From contig OW679197.1 of the NCBI GenBank assembly GCA_940337035.1, positions 61,897,903 through 61,961,902 of the forward strand: a stretch of DNA of 64,000 nucleotides. The letters are read 5' to 3'. Below, in pieces: positions 24,839 through 36,426 of this stretch. The notes beneath the pieces are model-generated. The model made no database searches, was not told the DNA's origin, and saw only the letters and a program-made list of their open reading frames with translations. This DNA is from Agriotes lineatus (lineage: Eukaryota; Arthropoda; Insecta; Coleoptera; Elateridae). Within the stretch, counting starts at the first letter, position 1. Each line of letters begins with the position of its first letter. A program made the translations under genes and the position numbers.

Positions 24839-25654
24839 TTTTAAATTATATATTATTTTCTTTTTTGTGTGTACAGTAAATTCCCCGTGTAGCAAGTAAC
24901 AAAATTCTTTTGAAAATGCATTGAATATGCGAGTTCAACCTGCTGTGAGACAGTACGTATAGAAATTATTGGTGTACTGTAAATGATTTGCTGATTTTTT
25001 CCCTTCCGCAGTTTTTTCTTAGGATGAGCACTATCTGTTTTCCTTGTATACTTCTAGTTTTACTAAAGAAAATTACATAGTGCATCGCAATGTCATAAAC
25101 TGTTTATATTCAATATCCTCTTTGTGATATTCTTCTTGAATATTAGCCATTTAATCTTGCACTGAATATTGCCACTAAATAATTTTTTTGTTCTGCGAAA
25201 AAATACGTTTCCAGCACATAGCCTTTGATTTTCAGGGAAAATCATTATAAATGACAAATAAACGATCGACAATAACTAGCTCACATTTGTTAATTGACAA
25301 AAATAAAGAGTTTACGAATATTTAAAACATTTCTTGTACATGCCTTTCGTTACCACATCAAAACTAGAATGGAAAGTTATTGGATCACATTATTAAATGT
25401 TAACATTTTTAGTGATCAGATTTTATCAATACGCATCAGCAGATTTAGATTAAGTATTCAATGTTTGTTTATAAATAATGATTCTAGCGGTTTCATAAAA
25501 AGAAAAATGTCAATCGTGTTCGTGTTCCCAAAAAGCATTGTGTATCGACGGGTCCTTACGGAAACTAGCTTCTGTAGAACTAAAATTACAAAATCTGCAA
25601 AACACGCACCCGAAAGGATAAACAAGTCTATTTTAGACTTCCTCTATTTTTCAG

Positions 25655-25814
25655 GATATGGAAATATAGTGCCGATGACAACGGGAGGCCGAGCATTTTG
25701 CATGGTGTTCGCCCTAGTCGGAATTCCTTTAACCCTTACTGTAATAGCGGATATGGGGCGCCTCTTCGCTTCCTCTCTTTCTACACTTTCGCACCAAATG
25801 CCAGGATGGTGCAG
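25655..25814 (+). CDS. Two-pore-domain K+ channel, exon with first selectivity filter and TM2
   Basis: Encodes part of a K2P leak potassium channel, a plasma-membrane protein that passes background K+ current as a dimer. The exon opens inside the filter glycine codon (acceptor ttttcag; phase 1) and reads YGNIVPMTTGGRAF, then the TM2 segment CMVFALVGIPLTLTVIADMG, then RLFASSLSTLSHQMPGWC. It ends at donor gtaagt, phase 2. The first filter is G-Y-G. An intron placed in this glycine codon is a recurrent position in animal K2P genes. The exon that should precede it (TM1 and first pore helix) was not found upstream. Codons read before the acceptor belong to intron. TWIK-type family membership is likely; the subfamily is not resolved. 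Confidence 0.93.
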
Positions 25815-25987
25815 GTAAGTATTTACGTTTGCAATTATCCTGCAGCTCAGCCTGTAATTACATTTGTTCGACTTCCGAAGACGCGAAGTAATAGCGCTTT
25901 TAGTAAAGCAAATACTTCACCAGTCTCGGTTGCAGCGTTTTTAGTTTTAGGATGTTTAATTAAAACTGCAGTAGTAAATTGTTTCAG

Positions 25988-26169
25988 AAATGCAACTGTG
26001 GCGAGAAGAACGTCTTCCTACGCTTTCGCGGCCATCTGTTTCCTCTTCGTTTATTTGTCCGCGGGCGCCGGATTATTCGTCATTTGGGAGGAGGACTGGA
26101 CCTTTTTCGATGGCTTCTATTTTTGTTTTATTACAATGACAACAATTGGCTTCGGCGATCTTGTTCCCA
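25988..26169 (+). CDS. Two-pore-domain K+ channel, exon with TM3 and second selectivity filter
   Basis: Follows the preceding exon after a 173-base intron (donor gtaagt, acceptor ttgtttcag). Phases agree (2 to 2), so the split codon restores Arg. The product runs NATVARRTSSYAFAAI, the TM3 stretch CFLFVYLSAGAGLFVIWEED, then WTFFDGFYFCFITM and the second filter TTIGFGDLVP, with G-F-G as usual for pore 2. The cytosolic loop between TM2 and TM3 is short (about 25 residues). Donor gtaagtgcg at 26170, phase 1. The downstream exon with TM4 was not recognised in the remaining 38 kb; it may be far away or too short to see by eye. No stops or frameshifts inside either exon, so the gene looks functional. 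Confidence 0.94.
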
Positions 26170-27815
26170 GTAAGTGCGCCTCTTTCTTGGTTAGTGTTTT
26201 GCATCAGTTCCATACTCGAGGCAGACATTGGAATGCTTTTAGCTTTTCGATGCCTCCCATGATCTCATTACATTTGTACGTTAAAGGCAGATTTAATTCT
26301 CCATAATTGTGATTTAGGGAGGTTTTGAAAGAGGAATATATTATTATAACTGTTTTGTTTTTTCAATCCATTTTAAACGCGTTTGTCAGATTTATGGCAC
26401 ATACGCGCTTGTAGGTAACGATTTGTCAAATTTAGTATTCAGCCGGTATGGAAAAAAGCTGTAAGCATATGTAGGGTGAATGCTTTGTAAAAGTAGAATG
26501 TTTTGTTCTAGCCGTAAATAGTCGGTCATACAATATTTTAACTTCTACAGAATTGATATGAATTCATATTTAAAATATAATCTCTGAATCTTTTTAGTGA
26601 TGTTTCTTAAGTCAACAGTGTGGCTTCTGAAGGTACCTTACAACATAAAAATATAAGCTCATGATTATTTTTGGGTATTTAACCGCTTTGAAAAATTAAA
26701 AATATTAAATATCGAATGTTTGGAGGGACAATCTGCCCTCGTTATCAACGACTAACAAATAAAATAAAAATGAACAAGAAACTTAGATTTTTACTAGGGA
26801 TGAAAAACTACTTGTCAAGCAATTAATTTTTCAGTCCCAGTGAAAAGCTAAATTTTTGACTATTTCAATGCAGCTCTTGAAACCACATGGTCGATTCTCG
26901 ACTTGAGAAACACCCTGGATATATGTATATTCTAATATCGCCAAAAAACGAAAACTGGAGATCTTGTGTTATAAAATCGGACCATATTTATAAATGTGTT
27001 TCCGAAACTGTTCCGTTGTTGTCAAAAAATAGAACAGACATTCAATTTACATTTGCTATACTTAAATATTTTTTTGCACGTCAGCTCTACCGTACCCGCC
27101 TGTAACCTTTTTCCCATTACTTTAGGGGGTGTGAGTATCACTTAAATTAATGTATAACTAAGTGAAACTGGAACACCAAGAGCAGAGCCGAACTCTCGCC
27201 CGAACGCTCCGTGTTCACTGTTATCTCAGCCGCAGTAGCGGAAACCACTGACCCACCGATTAAATATCTAATGAAATATAATTAACCACGCGAAGTTAAC
27301 TGATTCACTCCAGTGACGTAGATTTTAAAAATAATTCACCTAAACAAATAAAAACCTACGCTGCTGCATTTTCCTTAGGAGGATAGTTTTTTAGATACTC
27401 AGTGAACGCTGGGAAAAGTCATAGGCAGTATATTTTGATTAGCTACTGTTTATCACAATTTATTCAAGTATAAAATTTATATTTTTATTTATTAAAAAGA
27501 AATTACACAATTTCTAAAAGCTTTATTTAATATCTTACACATTTCGGGAAAACCTAAAATAGTATTTAACGGTATTATGCTGTAATATCGGCCGTGTGTT
27601 GTTTAACAGTTTTCCTAATATCTACTAAAAGTGGCCAATTTTAAGATGTGGTTTTATTATAATGTTTATAATATTTGCATGTACTGTTTGTTTGATCGAT
27701 ATATCACCTATAACAGCCAAAGTCGTTAAACTTTAACAGCCACTGCCGTTAGAACCGTTGCTACACTATCCTCAAGGAAACAATACTGATATAGTACAAC
27801 AACATGTAGGTATTA
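26170..27815. other. Probable K2P intron sequence without recognised feature
   Basis: Begins at the donor of the second channel exon. The next channel exon should start with phase 1 and encode TM4; nothing convincing is seen. The small frame at 26887-27105 shows no channel residues. Confidence 0.4.
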
Positions 27816-27817
27816 TG

Positions 27818-27971
27818 AAATAGTTATTTTCATAGCAAGCGTTGAAAGTAGCAAATATCGTGCAAGTGTTGATTAGGCAATCGTGGGCGTAGCGTAGCGA
27901 AGCCGAGTGGATCTAAAACACGAGCACAGATATTTGCACTTTCGAATAAGTTATAAACACTATTTCAGACG
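27818..27971. repeat. Imperfect hairpin with GC-rich tip
   Basis: The left arm 'gaaatagttattttcatagc' then 'gttgaaagtagcaaatat' pairs imperfectly with the right arm 'atatttgcactttcgaataa' then 'cactatttc'. The tip region reads gggcgtagcgtagcgaagcc then gag. Same layout as the hairpins at 709, 13472, 19676, 37120, 61300 and 61863. Confidence 0.5.
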
Positions 27972-28359
27972 ATCACACAAAGTAAATTCTATTTTTAAGA
28001 ATTTTTATTTATTTCGTTTACAACATTGATTATTATATTATTATTGGTACAATTAAAAAAAAATATAGCTTGTTGGGAAGCATAGTAGCGAGTAATGCAA
28101 AAGCGTCTGGATTATTTGACTAACTTTGTGCCGTTACGATATGACTAGTACGATATAATATCATGCTAGTGTATGAAATTGTCAACTTTCTGTAGTAGGC
28201 TGTTGTCGCAATAATGCTACTTTCATACGTGGTTGTCTAAAAAAATATTATCTTAAACATTCTGCATCTCTGCTTTTTCGGAAAAGCACTTAGACGATTT
28301 TTTGTTTAATTTTGACCTACTCTGTTTTAAAATAAAACAAAAACGTTTTAAATAAAAAA

Positions 28360-28844
28360 ATCAGTAAAAGGCTTTACCCAGAACTTCCCTCTTCGACATT
28401 GTGACAAATAATTTTAAAAGTCAAATTAAGTTAGGAGAAAAAATATCTTCACGTGTCTAATAAATTAAATAAATTTTCAAATAAAAAAAAAACGTTCCCG
28501 GAGGTTGAATTCGAAAGGCAGGCGGACCGTGTGTGCATTCCACAACGTTTTGTGAGATTTTTAAAGGGAACGGGCAATTTTTACCTGCGCCACGAAGGAC
28601 CGACCTCTTGTATTCCTGCATCGCTGCTATATTAAAAAAACGCGCTAATTTGTGCCGCGTTTTTGTATCATCAAACAGTTCTTCTGTATCTATTGGCTCC
28701 CTTTTTTGGTAAGAATAAAGCCTGCACTATGTACAAATTATTACTTGTATCTATTACTAAGTTGAATGAAAAATAAACAACATTTAATTTTTTTAAGGTG
28801 TTCACCCTGTATATATTTGTCTAAGATTTTCCCGGTTTCATTCC

Positions 28845-28881
<37 letters not shown>

Positions 28882-29075
28882 GAGTATGCACAATATCGTC
28901 TTCCTCCGACAAATATTTTTTGAGTTATACCGCCAGCAGACAGACAGAGAGACGGAATTGAGAAAACGTGTTTTCCGCCATCTAGGAACCCTGAAACGTG
29001 AAGATCTGAAGATATCTCGGAAGGTGATTTTTTCGTGATTACAATACTTCCTTCGTCTTTCAGACGAGGGAAGTA
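28360..29075 (-). mobile_element. Composite dispersed repeat, copy B (full length)
   Basis: Begins near 'gtaaaaggctttacccagaa' then 'cttccctcttcg' and ends with 'cttcgtctttcagacgaggg' then 'aagtaaaaa'. The ends resemble short inverted repeats (cttccctc / gagggaag). Internal order: tRNA-like block near 28500, 'gtgttcaccctgtatatatt', a TA microsatellite, then 'agacagacagagagacggaa' and 'tgaagatctgaagatatctc'. The two overlapping frames on both strands here come from the repeat and are not genes. Confidence 0.75.
28848..28880. repeat. (TA)n microsatellite
   Basis: Uninterrupted alternation of T and A for about 33 bases, inside the composite repeat. Other copies have only a short 'tatacatata' here, so it expanded after insertion. 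Confidence 0.9.
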
Positions 29076-29195
29076 AAAACAATAATTTTTACTTTCCAAT
29101 GATTTGTGAGGAGATTTACGGTAGTAGAAATATTTAAAGGCGATTCATTTTCAAAATTTAACAATGAATCTAAAACGTATTCTATCAAAATCGAT

Positions 29196-29981
29196 ATGTT
29201 GTACTCAATTGGCGAATTCGGGCAATGACCGTAATTTATACCCACAACGCGTTGCGACTACAATATGCTCGGATCGCATTGTCTGTAAATTTTTGAGAAT
29301 CGAATAATAGATCTACACTTCTTTTGGAAGGTGACTATAAATGATTAATAAGTGACTAGCAACCCAGTGAGACAAATGTCTCATTTAAAAAAACAAAAAA
29401 GACCGTTTTGCAAATAGAACGCGTATTCACCACACGTACGTATATGACGTCATAGTTGGTAGCAAACTACCAGTCGCATTCGCCTTGATAAAATTTGCGT
29501 AGAATCTAACCTAAAAAGTTAGGATTAGGATAATTAAGAGACTGAAATTCGGTTCCTGACCTGACATGACCATTCCAAACATATAACTTTAATAACTTTT
29601 TTCTCTATCTCTTACGGTTTGGCTGCTGAAACAGCGCCCCGGACGGACAGACAAGTCTATTAGATAAAGGATGTTAAAGAAGCACAAAGATTACGAGAAT
29701 AATATATATTTTACCAAATAAACAACTTCAAGCCAGCACGGTTTCATTCCCTATTGTTAATTTTATGAGGTTGTAATACAAAATTCAATAAATTTCGTTA
29801 AATCGTGTAGTGGATATTGTTTATACCCACAACACGTAGTGGGTAGTACGTTTCGCTCAGTGGGCGAAACAATTCGAATAAATTTACCCACAAAGGGTTC
29901 TGAGCGTATTACAAAATCCACAACGCTTTGTGGGTTAAATTTCGGTCATTGCCCGAATTCGCTAATTGAGTACAACATATA
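29196..29981. mobile_element. DNA element of about 790 bp with long inverted ends
   Basis: The left end 'atatgttgtactcaattggc' then 'gaattcgggcaatgaccg' is mirrored at 29940-29981 (cggtcattgcccgaattcgc then taattgagtacaacatat). Inside the ends stand 'acccacaacgcgttg' on the left and several words like 'cccacaaagggtt' and 'cacaacgctttgtggg' on the right. No transposase frame, so non-autonomous. Confidence 0.75.
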
Positions 29982-30059
29982 TACTTTGAAAATTTACTGC
30001 TTATGAAATGGCTCAAAGAAAACAACAAGGTAGTGCTGGATTATAAAAGAAAGATAGCA

Positions 30060-31860
30060 AATAAGAAAATTAGGTGTTATAGATTGAGAGAGCCGCAGAT
30101 TTATTTCCAAACCGTCATGCGTTCATTCAAGACCGCAATGTAAATGTCACGATGATAGCAGGGAGGGACGCTAAAAAGTGTGTGTAATTTCATACAATGT
30201 GGTGTGTGACTTTGGTAAGCGCCGTTGATGTGTCGGCTAAGTACAGTCGAAATACTTTAGAATGATGATTAAGAGAAATCTTGTCTCCGGAGTTAAAATA
30301 AAATGTCATTAAGTATGGGTGGGTGCAAAACTTGCATTGCTGGAAAGTTTCCTTTACATGCATATGTGTTTGGCCTAATGAGGATTGCATCGAAAGTCGG
30401 AGAACATTCTTTTGTTACGTTTACAGAGAACCGTAATCGTTGGACCGCAGTATACTTGATTTATAATAATTCGGATGTTGTATCAAAGTGTTAGGAATAC
30501 AAAAATCCTGTGGGGACGCAAAGGAACAGGACATTTGTCGAACCTTCACGGTTCATGCTATTACATTCAAGTCGTCCCGCATCATTTTGGGCAGAAACCA
30601 TCGCAGCAGCAAATTACGTCTGTAACAGATGCATTTCAGGGTGAGACGCCATACAAGTTTTGCCAATTGGACATTTCTTGATACGAAGTATACATCCTAA
30701 ACAAGTCGACTAATCCAGGTGTATTTGATCCATCAACTATTGCGGGAATGTTGGTAGGCTATTCCGATACCTGCAATGGATCGAGTTGTATCGCATTGTA
30801 AGGGATATTAGTGTTCGATACATTTGGAAATAATCAGTATGAAGACATTGTTTTTACTGAAACGTTAAATAAACAATTCGGTCTCTGAGACCAATTAACG
30901 ACATGGGTCCCACCAGAGAAGTTGAAATTGGTACTGAGAATGGAAAGATGTTATAATTTCCTGTCACGTGATGGAGAACCTACTTATCAAGATAAAGAAC
31001 GATTTCAAGTAAAATGTAGCCCCATCACATAAAGACGTCAACTAGACATTTTATTCTTAAGCTCAACAAGACAAAAACATGACCCGAGGGTAAATTATAG
31101 TTACAGTGCTGAATTCTTTATAACGGCTACTGAAATTCCCTTTTGGTAAGCAATCACTGATACAGATAAGGCATAATGGGAAGAGGCTGTATTGCCAGAA
31201 GTTTGATACTTGATACCTAATCAGATACTTGGGATGTTGTGTATAAGCCTATCAATGGAAGGGTAGTTGGGTGGAGAACAGTTGTTCGCAACAAACTTGC
31301 AGTTGATGGAACCTTCTACCGACGTAAAGCATGGTCGAAACACGATTATTTAGATATCATTTTATCCATAACGTACTGAAGAATTTTCTAGTGAAGATTG
31401 CGTAGTTACCTACGAAAAAGATGATGCCGACATCCCGATCAAAGCCTTAAGCAAAGTGAAACACGATCGGTGTGGTAAAAAAAAAGGTGCAGGGTCATTT
31501 CAATTCCCCCAACTGGGGGCGCGCTGCTATAGGGGCATTGCGTCCCTCTTCAGCCAATAACGGGAATTTCAGGATGGATCAGAGAAAGGAAGGGTGGAGA
31601 ATAGAAGAGAGGGCAATAAAGGTGGAGAGAAAGTACTCTGTTGACTCAGGAAAAAACCTAAATCAGAGCAGACGGCCAAGGGAATCGAACCTGCAACCTC
31701 CCGAATGCTAAGCAGACGTGGTAACCACTAGTCCACAAAGCTCAGTGATCGGTGTGTAACTGGATTAGAGTTTTATACTCCTAATGGTTAAACAGACGCA
31801 AAACTTGTGGTGGGACATTTCGCGGTATTTGTGTATCGTAGTTTAAAAAAAACAGTTGAT
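30060..31860 (+). mobile_element. Ty1/copia retrotransposon, decayed pol fragment
   Basis: Degenerate copia polyprotein in several frames. At 30315-30490 it reads like the end of the gag-pre-integrase zinc region and the start of integrase (CKTCIAGKFPLHAY; HSFVTFTENRNRWTAVYLIY). At about 30585-30660 follows SFWAETIAAANYVCN, then NKSTNPGVFDPS and GMLVGYSDTCNGS of the integrase C-terminal side. At 31230-31310 comes the start of reverse transcriptase (DTWDVVYKPINGR; GWRTVVRNKLAVDG). Stops and frameshifts are scattered throughout. No LTRs were recognised. A SINE interrupts it at 31475-31746, and some frame seems to resume after it. Confidence 0.85.
31475..31746 (-). mobile_element. tRNA-derived SINE inserted in the copia remnant
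   Basis: On the - strand the head reads tttgtggactagtggttacc then 'acgtctgcttagcattcggg' and the B-box 'ggttcgattccctt'. A T-rich tail closes the left side (complement of taaaaaaaaagg). The flanks carry a 10-base direct repeat, gatcggtgtg, at 31465-31474 and 31747-31756, which is the target-site duplication. The 79-codon + strand frame at 31472-31711 is antisense to the SINE and not a gene. Confidence 0.88.
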
Positions 31861-33395
31861 GAATCGTTCTAAATTAGTTACAGATATAAATATAGGCTGT
31901 ACTTTTTACTTGAGATTTGTATTTTTCAAGTAAGGCGTCCCATTATCTCCGTTGCACTTCCCGTGCGGTATGGTATGGTTCTCGACATCAAAAGGTTACA
32001 ACGAGGTTAAAGATAATAAATGAATGAACAATATTTATTTTCTATGTGAAAATCTGTTTCCCACGAAATCTGGCACAAATTTAAGAATGCATAAATTTTA
32101 AAATCATTGTTCAGATAGTTTTTCAATTTGCATTTACGCTGAAATATATGTATTGTGGAAAATAATATTAGTAAAAGAATCTGTGTGCTATTAGTATATT
32201 TAAATGATTTTTTTTAAACGTTACGGGATAGATGTTCATTTTTATTAATTTATATGATTTAAAACCATACAGAAACAGTATTAAGAAGTAGTTCCAAACG
32301 AAAACGTGAAATACCTTATGTTTAGGTATCTAGGTATAGGTAAAGATTTGTTTTAGATTAGTCATCGTTCTACGGATAAATAGAAAATCCCTGCACACAT
32401 CTTGGATATTTCTGTGAAAACAATTTTTGATTACTAAAATTTCAAATTAGTTATATTTGAAGGTGCAAAAATATTTTTGCGTGAGTTATTCTCTTAGCTA
32501 GTCGTCACTAAAAACAGAAATTTAGCTAACCTGTTTGTAAACTATTTACTAAATCTTATTTATGCACAATATGTCTGCAACAATCTGATTAATTCATAAC
32601 CTAATCCCTTAGTAAATACCAAAATTTAGCATTTCTGGATTAAATCGAATTATTAAAGTTACACCCAAAGGCCCTTTAATCAACATAAAGTCGAAGATAA
32701 TTCCTATCTAATAGGTTTCAGGCTTGGAAAGCGTAATTCGGGAATTAATGTGGCCATATGCCGTTTATTGTGGTGGCCTGCAGCGTCCGCATAAAACCAA
32801 AAACATGTACTATTTGAATTGACTGAACTCAAAAAATAGTTCACTGCTGTGAATTTTTCTGAAAGCGCAAGCTGCTTGCTAAATGTATCTCCGAGCAAAT
32901 GTCATACGATAACAAAAACCAACAGCGGAGATTGTATAAAGCAACGAAAGTAATTTTCTTGAGACAAAGGCAAATAAAATCAACCATCCCATCTTGGTTA
33001 ATCTATACTTTCCTAGTATTGCTTGTAATTTCATTAAAATCAGTTACGAACTTTGCGTGGAAATGCGAAACTATTGCTATTACGAATTGGTTAGGTCTGG
33101 AAAGTTTAATTGGAGTCGGCTTAAAAACTAAATTAATCTTGAACTAAATAATTTACGAATGCCTTCACTCAGAACAAATTTAGTTTTTGGTATACATAAG
33201 AAAAGTGTGATATATTTTTAAGATCTGCTAGAACTTCAGCTGAATAATTCTTTGCACATCTGTCGCTTTAGTTATGGGGTTTATCAGCTCACGTATTTTT
33301 TAAAGATATTAAAAAAGTAAACTGGTTGACAATACTGTTAGATTGATCAGTAGATATAGAATCAGGTGATCACATAAACTACGTTGTTGTGGGTA
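31861..33395. other. No recognisable gene
   Basis: AT-rich DNA. Frames at 32704-32898 (-) and 32899-33147 (+) show no recognisable domain. Confidence 0.4.
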
Positions 33396-34155
33396 TACAG
33401 TATGTTTACAATAGGTATAATTGACCAAAAATTTTCGAATTGGAGTTTCATATTTTGGGATTCCGCCCTGCTTGGTGTGAAACTTATTTTTAGTTTACTT
33501 CCGATTTTTTAAAGTGAAGTAGGCCTTGACAGGGAAGCGAAAACAATTTTATTTTCAGGTAAACTACCCGTTTTGTTCATGATACGGCAAAATTTAATTA
33601 AGAAAAGTTGTTTACAATGAGAAATTATAATTCAATACAAAATTTCAGAAAGATCTTGCGACTTAGATTAAACCGTTATTTTTTAGATTAAACAAATTGC
33701 ATTTATTAAAAATGACGGTTAAATCTAAGTCGACAGAGTTTTCTGAAATTTGTTATGGGGCCATAATTTATTATTATAATCAACTTTTATTAATACAATT
33801 TTTCCGTATCATAAACAAAAAGGGTAGTTTACCTGACAATAAAATACAATTTTCTAAAAAATAAGTTTTTTATAAGTCGACAGATCTTTCTGAAATTTGG
33901 TATAGGGCCATAATTTATTATTATCAACAACTTTTCTAAATTAAATTTTGCCGTATCATAAACAAAAAGGGTAGTTTACCTGAAAATAAAATAGTTTTCG
34001 CTTCCCTGTCAAGGCTTACTTGTTTTTCAAAACTGAAAATATTCTTAAAATTCGTTTCACACCAAGCAGGGCGGAATCCCAAAATATGAAATTCCAATTC
34101 GAAAATTTTTGGTCAATCATACCTATTGTAAACTCAATCCGGGGACATACTGTAT
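33396..34155. mobile_element. Foldback element with duplicated inner arm, TA-flanked
   Basis: Ends are tacagtatgt and acatactgta, next to TA dinucleotides as in Tc1/mariner-type insertions. The outer arms pair through 'caataggtataattgaccaa', 'ttcgaattggagtttcatat', 'gggattccgccctgcttggt' and 'gacagggaagcgaaaac'. The arm part with 'catgatacggcaaaat' and 'ggtaaactacccg' is present once on the left but twice on the right (about 33740-33850 and 33900-34010). No transposase. Confidence 0.82.
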
Positions 34156-34725
34156 ATGAAAATAACATGAATTTATTGATATTCGGTCAAATTTATTTGA
34201 AATTTATTTGTTCGTTAGGTAATATATACTTATAAGGATACGCTGTCAGAGAACATATCGGTTTAGTGCTTTATTTCGAATTGGCTCATTTAAATATTAA
34301 GAGTTACCGTTTACTGTCGTGCTTTACCGCTTAATAAATAAAATTATTGTATTCTGTTATATTTATCGCACAATTTACAATACTATTAATTTATAACACA
34401 TTGTAAAGGTTTAAATTTAACATTATGCTTAATTCTGAAAGATCTGCAGTTGAGTAAAATATTTGTAAATCAATTTTATCATATATTACCCACATATAGC
34501 CGTCTTAAACTACAAAAAGGCTTTTGATAAAGTGAATAGAAATCGACTTTGGGAAGTCATGCTGAACAAAAGCATACCTCAACATTTTAGCAAGATATTT
34601 GAAAACATCTACTAAAGCAACAAATTTACCATCAACAAGAGATGGTAGCAAAGTAGGAAAAGCTGGAACTACTCGCATTTACTGTGGAGTATGACAAGGA
34701 TGTTCCCTATCACCGTCGCTTTCTA

Positions 34726-34987
34726 ATATCGAGAGATCCAAAAAAAAAACTGATCCTCAGCGGGTTGTGGATATTCAAACGTATGAATAATATGTTGGTG
34801 CCACTGTAAGTCTACGTCAAATTCGAGGTTAGCAGGTTAGGTTTTGCGTCAATCCGTGTCGAAACTGACGCAAAACCTAATCTAATAACCTCGAATTTGA
34901 CATAGACTTACAGTGGCACCAACATATTATTCATACGTTTGAATCTCCACAGCCCGCTGAGGATCAGTTTTTTGGATCTCTCGATAT
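34726..34987. mobile_element. Palindromic MITE inserted in the LINE
   Basis: Nearly perfect hairpin. The left arm 'atatcgagagatccaaaaaa' ... 'actgatcctcagcgggttgt' ... 'aacgtatgaataatatgttg' mirrors the right arm ending 'ggatctctcgatat'. The apex is near 34860 (gtgtcgaaactgacgc). A truncated copy is at 1848-1962 and a distant one at about 350-470. It sits at a TA in the LINE. Confidence 0.85.
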
Positions 34988-34993
34988 ACAGAT

Positions 34994-35242
34994 GTGGCCA
35001 CAATTATATATAACAGCAATGAGATAACATGAACAAGAAAATAACTCGTATTGCTTGAGTAAGAAAGAGATAAACATAGTAGCAAATATTCGAGAAGGCT
35101 TGACGCTTAATTTAATTATGACATTTTATAACTAAACATGCGTACTAAAATAATTGTTTCGTATGGCCATCTCTTTCTTACTCAAGCATTCTATTTTGTT
35201 ATTCATGTTATCTCATTGCTGTTATATATAATTATGGCCCCA
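34994..35242. mobile_element. Second palindromic MITE, adjacent to the first
   Basis: Ends are gtggccacaattatatataa and ttatatataattatggcccc. The arms share 'acagcaatgagataacatga' and 'cttgagtaagaaagaga' with the copy at 4783-5020. It begins about seven bases after the previous MITE and ends where the LINE reading resumes. Confidence 0.85.
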
Positions 35243-36093
35243 AATGTATACATAAACCAAGTAGATCAAGACTGTGAGAGCAACATAAAAATACACTTTA
35301 AAATAAACAATATCAAAATCGACACTATCCTGTTTGCCGGTGATCAAACAGTATTTGCAATAATTACAGAAGACAATTTACAATATGCGCTACACACATT
35401 AAACAACATCGAAGGAATAAAATCTAGAAATATCGACCTCAAAAACCAAAGTATTGGCTTTTAAAGAACCGACTAGAACCAAAATTATTACAAACAATGC
35501 AACTATCGAGCGACTAACCTGTTTAGATTCTCTTGGTTTTAACGTTACATACACAGACAGTAAAGATGTAAACAATAAATTAAAAAATTCAGACAAATGT
35601 GCGGAACCATAAAAAGACATCTACGGCAAGTTAGTAAAGATACAAAATTGAAATTGAACAAGGTAATATCTGTTCAAGCATTAATTCAATCGAAGCCGCG
35701 GAGATGAAGTTCCTACGTTGGGTGGCTGGATACACGCTGCTGGATTTGTAATCTATTAACAAGAATGGACCAATCCAAGCATAACTGGAAAGAACATATA
35801 TTATAATTGGACGACTGTCGTATCACAAAGAAACTGCTATATTATCAACCACGAGGATAGAGAAGACTGGGGCGGACAAAGAAACGTTTAAGTGAACAAT
35901 TTACATTAGACCGGAACAAACCCCAAGGAAGTTGATGATGATTAATTGTATTATGATGAATTTGATATGGGATTCCAGTATAGGTATATAAATTAATTTT
36001 AATAAAAATTTAAGAGTTAACTATTCTTGCTTTTTCATTATATAAACGTTTTATAAAATAAAGTTGGTTAATTTTGCTCTCATATATTTTGTA

Positions 36094-36426
36094 GAGGCCG
36101 GGTAGCGCAGTTGATAGAACGTTAGGTTTGCATTATTAAGCAAGTCCTCGGTTCGAATCCCACGATGGGTGGAATTTTTCCGCAGCCTTGGTCATCGGTA
36201 CTGGGTCCGGTGAGACCATTCACGGGCACCAAATTAACTTTGTTTTACTCAGAACCGCAGACCTAAGAGATATTGTAACAAGGTCCACACATCACCAAGA
36301 CACACTTAACACAATGGTTGCTATGCAAGCTCAAAAGGCGCGCTCCAGCTTTATAACCGAAAACGGGGCAAATTAAGCACTACACCGCTGAGATAACAAG
36401 AGGTAAACGATAATACATACATACAT
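36094..36426 (+). mobile_element. tRNA-derived SINE, family T, copy 1
   Basis: The head 'gccgggtagcgcagttgata' with B-box 'ggttcgaatcccac' is followed by the body 'ggaatttttccgcagccttg', 'caccaaattaact', 'gtaacaaggt', 'acacaatggttgct' and 'aaaggcgcgctcca', and a (catacata)n tail. The same blocks in the same order form 51935-52305. The frame at 36188-36376 is part of the SINE. Confidence 0.88.

Larger units (their letters stand above)
34490..35945 (+). mobile_element. LINE reverse-transcriptase remnant, split by two MITEs
   Basis: The first part (34490-34725) encodes NYKKAFDKVNRNRLWEVMLN, the RT motif with A-x-x-x-F-D, and then QGCSLSPSLSNI after an in-frame TGA. The second part (35243 onward) resumes with YINQVDQDCESNIKIHFKIN and the catalytic box, here FAGDQ instead of FADDQ. 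The C-terminal region MKFLRWVAGYTLL and 'LLYYQPRG' near 35700-35870 is typical of endonuclease-reverse-transcriptase LINEs of insects. It ends with 'gaagttgatgatgatt'. Loss of one catalytic Asp, stops and frameshifts show it is dead. Confidence 0.85.

Noticed and set aside
25979..26173. 64-codon + frame overlapping the second K2P exon
   Set aside because: It is an alternative frame of the same exon. The exon's real frame is fixed by splice phase and the GFG filter.
28741..29099. Three overlapping frames of 90-113 codons on both strands
   Set aside because: They lie in the composite repeat and run through a (TA)n microsatellite (IYIYIY). The repeat explains them.
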